From contig MUCT01000045.1 in NCBI GenBank assembly GCA_002816585.1, forward strand, positions 1 through 64,000: a stretch of 64,000 bases of DNA. Direction: 5' to 3'. The translations under genes and the position numbers were made by a program. The notes under the pieces were generated by a model that ran no database searches, was not told the origin of the DNA, and saw only the letters and a list, made by a program, of their open reading frames with translations. Position 1 is the first letter of the stretch; each line of letters opens with the position of its first letter. The DNA comes from SAR202 cluster bacterium Io17-Chloro-G6. Its GTDB lineage: Bacteria; Chloroflexota; Dehalococcoidia; UBA3495. Positions 18,012 to 25,413 of the stretch are shown in pieces.

Positions 18012-19256
18012 TTGGCAAAGGATAATTTTTATACTGCGGTAGACATCGGCACCGATAAAGTTACCTCCATTATGGCCCGTGTGGGCAGCGAAGGCGAACT
18101 TAAAGTGCTGGGCACCGGTGTCGTGACATCCCAAGGGATTCAAAAGGGCCAGATCGAGAATATTGAAGAGGTCCAAGAAGCAGTTGGGGCCTCCCTGGAG
18201 GAAGCTCAACGATACATCGGAAAAGGAGTGCCAACCGGGGTTTACGCCAGTGTCACCGGTACGCACCTGACATGCCTCAACACTAAAGACGTGGTTGGTA
18301 ATCCAGACGACGTGGGCGACATCACGACGCGTTTGTTGGACCGATTACTCCGGGGTTCCTTCCCCGATGTCGGACCAAACCAGGAGGTTCTCCACGTTAT
18401 TCCCATCGGATACCACGTCGACGGCCTGTCGGGTATTCGCAATCCGGTGGGACTCCACGGCAATCTGGTGGAGGTGGAGGCCCACGTGGTGATCGGAGAC
18501 GCCGTCACCTTGAAGAACACCGTAAAGGTGATTGAGTCCAATAAGGCTTCCATGAAAAGCTTGGTGCTTCATTCTTTGGCTTCCGCTGAGGCGACCCTCA
18601 ACGGCGACGAGCGTGAGATGGGTGTTGTGTTGGCCGATATCGGCGGCGGCACCACCGACATCGCCATCTACCGCCAGGGCCAACCGTGGTATTCGGCAGT
18701 CATCCCGGTGGGCGGCAGCCAGTTGACCAAAGATCTTTCGGTCGCCCTTAAGACGCCGATGTACCTGACCGAAGAGATGAAGATAAAGTGGGGCAGCGTG
18801 ATGCCCGAGGCCATCCCAGCCGACGAAGAAGTAGTGATACCCAGCTTCCAGGGGCAGCCCAAGCATTCGCTGCCGCGCCGTATCTTGAGCGAACCATTGC
18901 ACGCCAGGATGTTGGAATTGATAAAGATGATTGTCTTGAAGGTAAGGCAGTCCGGACTGAGGGAATTTCCCCCTGGCGGTATCGTGCTGACCGGCGGAGG
19001 GGCAGAGATGACCGGATTAGCGGAACTGGTCCGAAAGACCCTTGGAGGGCAGGTGCGGATCGCCTACCCGGAGGGTATCGCCGGTCTGCCGGCCCAGCTA
19101 AGGAAACCGGCCTTCTCGGCTTCCGTCGGGCTGCTCTTGTGGGGAATAAAGCACCAGGACGAAACACGGGCATCCTTGAACGGAGGGCGGTCGATGAATG
19201 GAAACAAATCTTGGGGATGGGGGTTGGGCAAAAAAATAGCAGCCGCGGTGAAATAG
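18012..19256 (+). CDS. ftsA: Cell division protein FtsA
   Basis: 414 residues from a TTG start with AAGGTGA about 5 nt upstream. FtsA is an actin-like ATPase that tethers FtsZ to the membrane. Actin-fold phosphate loops are visible at AVDIGTDKV and ADIGGGTTDIAIY, with the adenosine motif VLTGGGAEMTGL. The C-terminus ends in a short amphipathic Trp/Lys helix (KSWGWGLGKKIAAAVK), the expected membrane anchor, after a linker. It is followed by ftsZ about 180 bp later. The protein is fairly divergent, but position and motifs agree. Confidence 0.9.
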   Translation: MAKDNFYTAVDIGTDKVTSIMARVGSEGELKVLGTGVVTSQGIQKGQIENIEEVQEAVGASLEEAQRYIGKGVPTGVYASVTGTHLTCLNTKDVVGNPDDVGDITTRLLDRLLRGSFPDVGPNQEVLHVIPIGYHVDGLSGIRNPVGLHGNLVEVEAHVVIGDAVTLKNTVKVIESNKASMKSLVLHSLASAEATLNGDEREMGVVLADIGGGTTDIAIYRQGQPWYSAVIPVGGSQLTKDLSVALKTPMYLTEEMKIKWGSVMPEAIPADEEVVIPSFQGQPKHSLPRRILSEPLHARMLELIKMIVLKVRQSGLREFPPGGIVLTGGGAEMTGLAELVRKTLGGQVRIAYPEGIAGLPAQLRKPAFSASVGLLLWGIKHQDETRASLNGGRSMNGNKSWGWGLGKKIAAAVK

Positions 19257-19342
19257 CAACAGCAAAGCCGCCGGCGCAGAATGACCGCGCTGACGCTCTG
19301 GTGAATCGCCCGGATAGGGGACTTAGTGAAACCAAACAAAAG

Positions 19343-19375
19343 CATAGCGGACCCATAGCGGACCCATAGCAGACC
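19343..19375 (+). repeat. Three tandem 11-bp repeats between ftsA and ftsZ
   Basis: CATAGCGGACC occurs at 19343-19353 and 19354-19364, with a one-base variant at 19365-19375. The 11-bp period places the copies on one helical face. The repeat sits about 60 bp before the ftsZ start and could be a protein site or neutral slippage. Confidence 0.6.
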
Positions 19376-19436
19376 AATGAGGAGCCAAGCATTGGCCTCC
19401 GAAAAAATTCGATGATGACGATGTGGAGGATCTAGC

Positions 19437-20591
19437 ATGGTACAAGACAACTCGGCAGCCTGGGAACCTAGCGCGGAAGTAGACAAGACTTTCGAAATGG
19501 TTACGGAGATCAACGCCGGTGCGCCCAATATCAAGGTGGTGGGAGTGGGCGGCGGCGGCAGCAATGCCGTTAGCCGAATGTTCAAAGATAAACTTCCGGT
19601 CGTGGAGTATTTCAGCGTCAATACCGATGCCCAGCACCTTTTCCGCTGCGACGTCTCCCACAGACTGGCCATCGGTCAGAACTTGACCAGAGGCCTGGGT
19701 TCCGGCGCTAATCCCGATCTGGGCCGGCAGGCAGCCGAAGAGAGCCGCCACGATATTGAGAAAGCGATGGAAGGCGCAGACATGGTCTTCCTGGCCGTGG
19801 GCATGGGTGGCGGCACCGGTACAGGAGCCGCTCCGGTGATCGCCCAGGTCGCCAAAGAGTCCGGCGCTCTGACCGTGGCCGTGGTCAGCAAGCCGTTCTC
19901 CTTCGAAGCCAATGCGCGTAAGAAGAACGCTGAGGAAGGCATTGCCCGGCTTAGGGACAACGTGGACACTCTGATCGTCATCCACAATGACCGGTTGTTG
20001 CAGCTGAACTCCCAAGGCGAACAGACCTACACTTGGGAAGATGCTTTGAAGATGGCCGACTCGGTCTTGCAACAAGGCATCCAAGCCATAGCGGAAGTGG
20101 TAACGGTGCCCGGTGAGATCAACGTTGACTTCGCCGATGTCCGCACCATCTTGAGCAACGCCGGCCCAGCGTGGTTGGCCATCGGCCGGGGCAAAGGCGA
20201 GAACCGGGCAGTGGATGCGGCGCGCATGGCCACCAAGAGTCCTCTGCTGGACATCTCCATGGACGGCGCTCGCCGGATTCTGTTCGTGATCACCGGCGGA
20301 CCATCCCTCACCCTTCAAGAAGTGCAGGATTCCGCCCGGGTGATTCAGGACCTTTCCGACCCGGATGCCAATATCATATTTGGCACCTGCCGGGACCCCA
20401 AATTGGACGACGAATTAAAAATCACCATGGTTGCCGCATCCTTCCCGGTTGCCGCGGAGAATCAACAGCTACGAGAGGACGAACTAGAACGGTTGTTGCA
20501 GGATGTCATTCCCCAGTCGGAAGAAGAACTGGACGTGCCAAGTTTCCTGCGCAAGCAGGCCGGAAACAAAAACCGCGGCTTTTTCCGTTAA
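19437..20591 (+). CDS. ftsZ: Cell division protein FtsZ
   Basis: 384 residues with GGAGG before the ATG. This tubulin-like GTPase polymerises into the division ring. The N-terminal GVGGGGSNAV loop, the tubulin signature GGGTGTGAAPV and the T7 synergy loop PGEINVDFADVR are all present. After a short linker the C-terminal conserved peptide reads ELDVPSFLRKQ, the segment that binds FtsA. A 30-residue N-terminal extension precedes the core. It is the last gene of the rsmH-ftsA-ftsZ set. Division without neighbouring peptidoglycan genes fits a lineage with no wall or with dispersed mur genes. Confidence 0.97.
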   Translation: MVQDNSAAWEPSAEVDKTFEMVTEINAGAPNIKVVGVGGGGSNAVSRMFKDKLPVVEYFSVNTDAQHLFRCDVSHRLAIGQNLTRGLGSGANPDLGRQAAEESRHDIEKAMEGADMVFLAVGMGGGTGTGAAPVIAQVAKESGALTVAVVSKPFSFEANARKKNAEEGIARLRDNVDTLIVIHNDRLLQLNSQGEQTYTWEDALKMADSVLQQGIQAIAEVVTVPGEINVDFADVRTILSNAGPAWLAIGRGKGENRAVDAARMATKSPLLDISMDGARRILFVITGGPSLTLQEVQDSARVIQDLSDPDANIIFGTCRDPKLDDELKITMVAASFPVAAENQQLREDELERLLQDVIPQSEEELDVPSFLRKQAGNKNRGFFR

Positions 20592-20610
20592 AATACGTCA
20601 CCGAAGCAAA

Positions 20611-20691
20611 GGCTCCCGGTTTCACCAGTAATGCTAATATGTATCTGCGAAAAGGCTACATCAGAGCCAGATTTCCCCGGGGCCGGGAGCC
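20611..20691 (+). other. Candidate structured RNA element downstream of ftsZ
   Basis: A perfect 9-bp GC-rich stem (GGCTCCCGG at 20611-20619 with CCGGGAGCC at 20683-20691) encloses 63 nt that contain a smaller GGCT/AGCC hairpin at 20654-20668. It lies 20 bp past the ftsZ stop and is not followed by a T run. It does not match a tRNA. Confidence 0.35.
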
Positions 20692-20781
20692 CTTGAAAAA
20701 TTGAGTAATGTTCTCGGAGGCCTAAGCGCACTAATCACCCCTACATAAGGCACCCTAATCAGGCGCCGGGAATCATCTTTC

Positions 20782-20816
20782 GACCGCTCTTCTTAATTGG
20801 AGGGCGGTCTTTTTTT
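20782..20816 (+). terminator. Rho-independent terminator after ftsZ
   Basis: GACCGC (20782-20787) pairs with GCGGTC (20804-20809), followed directly by seven T residues. It separates the division genes from nrdR. Confidence 0.8.
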
Positions 20817-20884
20817 GTGTCTTGATGATCCGGCGGCCCTAAGCTAAAACCGGTCAGTAGGCGCGATACGATTTTCGTAATGGT

Positions 20885-20913
20885 TTGACAAAAATATTGG
20901 CGGTATATAGAAT
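20885..20913 (+). promoter_or_regulatory. Promoter of nrdR
   Basis: TTGACA (20885-20890), a 17-bp spacer and TAGAAT (20908-20913) form a near-consensus promoter in an A+T-rich stretch. Paired NrdR-like boxes begin 6 bp after the -10. Confidence 0.75.
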
Positions 20914-20918
20914 AATAG

Positions 20919-20965
20919 ACACTATAGATAGTAGTATTAGTTAACAATAACACTATATATGGTAA
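20919..20965 (+). promoter_or_regulatory. Tandem NrdR boxes at the nrdR promoter
   Basis: ACACTATAGATAGTAG (20919-20934) and ACACTATATATGGTAA (20950-20965) resemble the published NrdR box (roughly ACACAATATATTGTGT). They start exactly 31 bp apart, three helical turns, the spacing usual for NrdR box pairs. Binding here would block transcription initiation, so NrdR probably represses its own gene. Confidence 0.7.
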
Positions 20966-21005
20966 TTATACGAATTTAAGAATAATCTAAAAAAGCAACC
21001 AAGTA

Positions 21006-21614
21006 ATGCACTGTCCATATTGTGGCCACGCCCATTCAAAGGTCACCGACTCCCGGGTGGCCGAGAGTGGGATCCGCCGCCGTCGCGAGTGCCAAAGTTG
21101 TGAACTCCGGTTCACCACCTATGAGCGTGTTCAGGCCGCTCCCTTGATGGTGTCGAAGCAGGACAATCGAAGAGAGGAATTCAACCGTGAAAAACTCATC
21201 TCAGGAATCAGAAAAGCCTGCGCCAAAAGGCCGGTTGCCTCTCGCACCATCGACAAAATGGTCGAAGATATTGAGGCCGAATTACAACACATGGGTAACA
21301 TGGAGGTTTCAACCACCGTCGTTGGCACGTTGGTAATGGAAAGACTCCGGGAATTGGACCGGGTGGCTTACATCCGTTATGCCAGCGTCTACCGGGCTTT
21401 CCAAGATATTGAAAGTTTCGAAGAAGTGGTCCGGGACCTACGGGACGATTCACAGCTTCCCCTCCTAGACATGCCGCCGCCCCTGCCCACCAAACGGCGC
21501 CGGCGGCCGGTGGAACGGGAAGCGCCATTCCGGCCGGCCCCGGTGAAAAAGTCCAGGAAGAAAAATCCGGGCAGCCAGCAAGATGTTGGTTCCCAGCGCG
21601 GCCTCATCGAATAG
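21006..21614 (+). CDS. nrdR: Transcriptional repressor NrdR
   Basis: 202 residues; the family is usually about 150-160. NrdR senses dATP/ATP through an ATP-cone and represses ribonucleotide reductase genes. The N-terminal zinc ribbon has Cys3, Cys6, Cys29 and Cys32, and the basic stretch GIRRRREC contacts DNA. The ATP-cone spans about 45-145 (VSKQDNRREEFNREKL onward). The extra C-terminal region of about 50 residues is Pro/Arg/Lys-rich and looks disordered and basic, possibly aiding DNA binding. No ribosome-binding site is visible before the ATG. Its target nrdJ lies 1 kb downstream with matching operator boxes. Confidence 0.95.
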   Translation: MHCPYCGHAHSKVTDSRVAESGIRRRRECQSCELRFTTYERVQAAPLMVSKQDNRREEFNREKLISGIRKACAKRPVASRTIDKMVEDIEAELQHMGNMEVSTTVVGTLVMERLRELDRVAYIRYASVYRAFQDIESFEEVVRDLRDDSQLPLLDMPPPLPTKRRRRPVEREAPFRPAPVKKSRKKNPGSQQDVGSQRGLIE

Positions 21615-21690
21615 AAAATTTTCAGACCACCGATCAATCGACCGAAAATCAGCAGCATTATTCAATCATTCATCCAAGGAGACCCCTATC

Positions 21691-21942
21691 ATGAACGGCA
21701 GCTTGCAGTACTCAGCTCTAACCAGGCTTTTGTCCCTTAACAACCAGGTCCACGATCTGGAGAATCAAATGATGGGCGAGACGGTTCCCATCGTGCCGCT
21801 GGGTTCGGAACTAATGGACCGGATGTTCTCGGGCAACCGCATAGCTGAAATCCAAGATGAGATTGACCAGGCCGCCAGGGCAAGTCTGACTACCTGCTGG
21901 TTGGGCAACTCAAACGACGAGGAAGAGGAATACGGGCTCTAG
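21691..21942 (+). CDS. Hypothetical 83-residue protein between nrdR and nrdJ
   Basis: The start ATG at 21691 follows an excellent AAGGAG site, which rules out the longer open frame beginning at 21583. The protein is mostly helical, with a central amphipathic region and an acidic C-terminal tail (NDEEEEYGL). There is one cysteine near the end and no signal peptide or membrane segment. I do not recognise the family. It lies 76 bp after nrdR in the same direction and may share its transcript. nrdJ has its own promoter downstream. A role in RNR regulation is possible only by position. Confidence 0.6.
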   Translation: MNGSLQYSALTRLLSLNNQVHDLENQMMGETVPIVPLGSELMDRMFSGNRIAEIQDEIDQAARASLTTCWLGNSNDEEEEYGL

Positions 21943-22178
21943 ACTCCGCCGTTTTCCTAACTTGGTTTTCTCGAAATTGCTAGATTGATGCAGGGCGGGC
22001 CCAAGACCGGCCCTGCATTGTCGAATAATTTCCAGATAGTTGGGTCCAGCCGCCAGTCTATCCCGAAAATTCTGCCGCAGTTCTCCTGCGTTCCTCCCCG
22101 TTCACCGGCCTCTCGATCGCCCTCCGTGTATCCACCCCCAACAGCCGATTTTAGTTCACAAGATTCCCCAAATCTCTC

Positions 22179-22208
22179 TTGACTTCCCTCGAATTGCAGG
22201 GATAGAAT
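22179..22208 (+). promoter_or_regulatory. Promoter of nrdJ
   Basis: TTGACT (22179-22184), an 18-bp spacer and TAGAAT (22203-22208). The architecture mirrors the nrdR promoter, with box-like dyads starting 5-6 bp after the -10. The untranslated leader to the nrdJ ATG would be about 390 nt. Confidence 0.65.
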
Positions 22209-22212
22209 TCGC

Positions 22213-22259
22213 CTACTACTTTTTGTAGTTTCTAGGACACGAACCACAGCATGTTGTGG
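22213..22259 (+). promoter_or_regulatory. Tandem NrdR-box-like dyads at the nrdJ promoter
   Basis: CTACTACTTTTTGTAG (22213-22228) and CCACAGCATGTTGTGG (22244-22259) are imperfect palindromes whose starts are again 31 bp apart. The second keeps the CACA...TGTG ends of the NrdR box. The first shares ACT and GTAG positions with the nrdR boxes but is weaker. Confidence 0.55.
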
Positions 22260-22606
22260 TACACAACATAAAATCAACTCAGAAGTCTGGTATGCTGTAG
22301 GCAGTGTTTTGAACCGGGATTGCTTCGCCTGATCGTCTCCGCCAACACCCGGCAGGCCTGACATTCCGGCGGCGAAAATCCGGAGCTTCGATGCTACCAA
22401 TGATGGACCCGGGAGAGTGCCTTGAATCCGGCCTTCGCCAGAAATACGGAGGCAGAGACGTGAAACTCTTCCAATCCGCTCACGGTTAGCCTGTCGAAGG
22501 ACGGGGTCCGCCCATGGTTCGACAAGCTAACCATGAGCGGAGGGATAGAGACCCTGGCAACTTGGATTCCGGGAAAAGCCGGAATGTTACTAAGAGGAAC
22601 ACTGAA
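22260..22606 (+). other. Long leader of nrdJ
   Basis: About 350 nt of untranslated leader. It contains a TATGCT motif near 22291 that could be a second -10, a small CCGG-based hairpin near 22364-22381, and the palindromic repeat described separately. I searched for the B12-box core of a cobalamin riboswitch and did not find it. The stretch 21943-22178 before the promoter holds no gene. Confidence 0.4.
22477..22540. repeat. REP-like 23-bp inverted repeat in the nrdJ leader
   Basis: Positions 22477-22499 and 22518-22540 are reverse complements over 23 bp with two mismatches, separated by 18 bp. The outer ends are CCGCTCA and TGAGCGG, and the inner core contains TTCGACAAGCT. Very similar palindromes are, from memory, scattered in many copies in diverse bacterial genomes, so this is probably a dispersed REP/MITE-type element. 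It lies within the transcribed leader. Confidence 0.7.
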
Positions 22607-25024
22607 ATGACCGCGACTCATCAAGGGCCCGGAACCCAAACAGACATACCAGAAAGACGCCGGCGCATATCAGCGGCACTAGAGGCCGCTGGAATAGCCC
22701 AACAGACCAACGACCGGTCCACCCAGTTGACTGAAAATGCCAGTGTCGTGCTGGAAAGAAGGTACCTATCCAAGGACCGGGAGGGCAATATCCTGGAAGA
22801 TTCGGTGGGCATGTTCCGCCGGGTAGCCAAGAACTTATCTGAGGCCGACCTCAACTACGGCGCCACCGAAGAGGAACGCCAGGCCACTGAAGATAAGTTC
22901 CACCAGGCGATGCAGCGTTTGGAACTTCTGCCCAATTCTCCGACGCTGATGAACGCAGGCCGGGAACTCCAGCAATTGTCGGCGTGCTTCGTTCTGCCCG
23001 TCGACGATGCTCTGGACTCAATCTTCGACAGGGTTAAGCAGACCGCCCTGATACACAAGAGCGGCGGCGGCACCGGGTTCTCATTCAGCCGTCTGCGGCC
23101 GGAGGGCGATGTGGTCGGCTCCACCGGCGGCATCGCCAGTGGTCCGGTCAGCTTCATCCGCGCCTTTGACGCCGCGACCGACGTGGTGAAACAGGGCGGT
23201 ACCCGCCGCGGCGCCAACATGGGCATCTTGAACGTTAACCATCCGGACGTAGAGAAGTTCATAAAGGCGAAGGAAGACGGCCTGAACCTGAGCAACTTCA
23301 ATATCTCGGTTGCCGTCAGCCGCGACTTCATGGAGCGGGTCAAGGCTGGCCAGGAATACGATCTGGTCAACCCCCGCACCGGGCAGGTCACCGGCCAGCG
23401 CAACGCCAAAGAGGTGTTCGACCTGTTGACCAACATGGCCTGGAAAACCGGCGATCCAGGACTGATTTTCCTGGACCTGATCAACCAGGACAACCCCAAT
23501 CCGCAGTTGGGCGAGATTGAGAGCACCAACCCGTGCGGCGAACAACCCCTGCTGCCCTTCGAGTCCTGCAACCTGGCGTCGATCAACGTGGCCCGGATGG
23601 TGACCATCACCGATGGTGACACGGTGATCAACTGGGAGAGATTGGATGAGACCATCGAAATCGCCGTCCATTTGCTGGACAACGTCATCGACATGAACAA
23701 ATACCCCATCCCTGAGATTGAGGAGATGAGCAAGAAGACCAGGCGCATCGGTCTCGGTGTGATGGGCTTTTCCGATCTGCTGATACAATTGGGCATCCGC
23801 TATGACTCCGAAGAAGCCCTGCAGATGGCGGAAGATCTGTTGCGCCGTATTCAAGAGAAGACCCATCAGGCATCTTCGGACCTTGCCCTTGCCCGAGGTT
23901 CATTCCCGGCTTGGGAGGGCAGCATCTACAGCCGTCCTGGACCGGGCCGGCCTATGCGCAACTCAGCCCCAACCACCATTGCGCCTACCGGCACCATCAG
24001 CATCATCGCCGGGGCCTCCAGCGGCATCGAGCCACTGTTCGCCTTGAGCTATGTGCGTAACGTCATGGACAACACGAGGCTGGTCGAGGGCAACCCCTAC
24101 TTCGAGGCCGTGGCCCGCCAGGAAGGCTTCTACTCCGAAGAACTGATGGAAGACCTGGCCAGGACCGGCAGCCTAGAAACCCTGGACATACCCCGATGGG
24201 TGAAAGAGGTCTTCCGGGTTTCCCACGACATCGCTCCCGAATGGCACGTAAAGATGCAGGGCGCAGTGCAGAAGTATATCGACAACTCGGTCTCAAAGAC
24301 CATTAACTTCCCCAACAGCGCCACGGAGGAAGAGGTGGCGGGCGCCTACATGCTTGCCTATGAGTTGGGCTGTAAAGGCATCACGGTCTACCGTGACGGC
24401 AGCAAGGCTGGTCAGGTGCTCAGCACCGGCGAGACCGGAGAGAAATCCTCGGATCAGGTCGATTCCGAAGAAGTCATGGTCCCTCGCCAGCGGCCACAGT
24501 CCATACGCGGAGTCACCGAGCGGGTGCGCACCGGCCACGGCAACATGTACGTAACCATAAACTTCGACGAGGCGGACACGCCCTTCGAAGTGTTTGGAAA
24601 CTTGGGGAAGGCCGGCGGTTGTGACTCGGCTCAGTTGGAGGCGATATCCCGGTTGGTCTCCCTGGCTCTGCGCTCGGGCATCGAGCCCAGCACGGTCATC
24701 GAGCAATTGCGGGGCATCACCTGCTGTCCGGCATGGGATGAAGGCACTTTGGTCCGCTCCGGCCCAGACGCCGTGGCCCTAGCTATGGAACGCCACACCT
24801 CCGGCGGACATGAGCAAAGGGAAACCAGCGATTCCGGTAGTTCCAGCGAAGTGCAGTTGAAATTCACGCCCCAACTAGCGCCCAACGGCAACGGGAATGG
24901 CAACGGCAATGGGCATGCTAAAAAGATACTCAATGCCCGCAAGTGCCCAGATTGCAACACCCCGGTCATCTTTGAAGAAGGATGCATGAAATGCGTCGCC
25001 TGCGGCTGGAACAAGTGTGAATAA
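22607..25024 (+). CDS. nrdJ: Adenosylcobalamin-dependent ribonucleotide reductase (class II)
   Basis: 805 residues from the ATG at 22607 (AGAGGAAC upstream); the frame is open to 22514 but that part overlaps the palindrome. It reduces ribonucleotides to deoxyribonucleotides with B12, independent of oxygen. Core signatures are LPNSPTLMNAGRELQQLSAC, TGFSFSRLRP, ESTNPCGEQPLLPFESCNL (active-site cysteine) and NSAPTTIAPTGTISIIAGAS. Near the C-terminus a (Asn-Gly)n linker precedes a cysteine ribbon, CPDCNTP and GCMKCVACGWNKCE, which re-reduces the active site. No N-terminal ATP-cone is evident. Regulation by NrdR is indicated by promoter boxes. No intein or frameshift seen. Confidence 0.97.
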   Translation: MTATHQGPGTQTDIPERRRRISAALEAAGIAQQTNDRSTQLTENASVVLERRYLSKDREGNILEDSVGMFRRVAKNLSEADLNYGATEEERQATEDKFHQAMQRLELLPNSPTLMNAGRELQQLSACFVLPVDDALDSIFDRVKQTALIHKSGGGTGFSFSRLRPEGDVVGSTGGIASGPVSFIRAFDAATDVVKQGGTRRGANMGILNVNHPDVEKFIKAKEDGLNLSNFNISVAVSRDFMERVKAGQEYDLVNPRTGQVTGQRNAKEVFDLLTNMAWKTGDPGLIFLDLINQDNPNPQLGEIESTNPCGEQPLLPFESCNLASINVARMVTITDGDTVINWERLDETIEIAVHLLDNVIDMNKYPIPEIEEMSKKTRRIGLGVMGFSDLLIQLGIRYDSEEALQMAEDLLRRIQEKTHQASSDLALARGSFPAWEGSIYSRPGPGRPMRNSAPTTIAPTGTISIIAGASSGIEPLFALSYVRNVMDNTRLVEGNPYFEAVARQEGFYSEELMEDLARTGSLETLDIPRWVKEVFRVSHDIAPEWHVKMQGAVQKYIDNSVSKTINFPNSATEEEVAGAYMLAYELGCKGITVYRDGSKAGQVLSTGETGEKSSDQVDSEEVMVPRQRPQSIRGVTERVRTGHGNMYVTINFDEADTPFEVFGNLGKAGGCDSAQLEAISRLVSLALRSGIEPSTVIEQLRGITCCPAWDEGTLVRSGPDAVALAMERHTSGGHEQRETSDSGSSSEVQLKFTPQLAPNGNGNGNGNGHAKKILNARKCPDCNTPVIFEEGCMKCVACGWNKCE

Positions 25025-25204
25025 CGGCGATCGCCCCAGCGCAATCAATTACAGGGAGAGAAGTAGATAAAGGGGAACATCATTAAATAGTCTTTACGGG
25101 CGGGCCTAGCTGGTGCAGGATGGGTGGTGTGGAGGCCGACTGCTGCTGCGGCTAATCGAGTCTCATGTGCGGTGCGGTTTCTGCGCCAGCCAGGCTGCCT
25201 TCCC
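25025..25204 (+). other. Region between nrdJ and its terminator
   Basis: About 180 bp of 3' untranslated sequence. It holds a GGTGCGG...GCGCC hairpin near 25176-25192 and an isolated GC-rich stretch. Nothing specific is recognised. It could conceal a small RNA ending at the following terminator, but no convincing promoter is visible. Confidence 0.25.
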
Positions 25205-25239
25205 AGAGCCCCCGGCGGCCAATGCCGGGGGCTCTTTTT
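25205..25239 (+). terminator. Rho-independent terminator after nrdJ
   Basis: A perfect 12-bp stem (AGAGCCCCCGGC with GCCGGGGGCTCT) around a 7-nt loop ends in a run of T residues. Confidence 0.85.
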
Positions 25240-25291
25240 CTTAAGGCGAGTCAACCATACCATACAAATCCGGGGGCGAAAACCTGGGCCA

Positions 25292-25300
25292 TGCTATAAT
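25292..25300 (+). promoter_or_regulatory. Extended -10 promoter element of pdxA
   Basis: TGCTATAAT is a consensus extended -10. No clear -35 is present. The leader to the pdxA ATG is about 105 nt. Confidence 0.6.
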
Positions 25301-25413
25301 TTCGGCGCGTCTGGGGCCCGCCATTACATAACCATTCAAAACCCAACGAAAATCGTCAGATAGCGCCCACAGCGGCCATCTTCGACCTCCGGTCTAAGCA
25401 GGAGAAATACGTC

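Noticed and set aside
19323..20318. 331-codon minus-strand frame opposite ftsZ
   Set aside because: It is a shadow of the ftsZ coding strand in GC-rich DNA; FtsZ motifs are unambiguous.
22260..22606. Cobalamin riboswitch before the B12-dependent reductase gene
   Set aside because: The conserved B12-box core and the usual paired elements are not visible.
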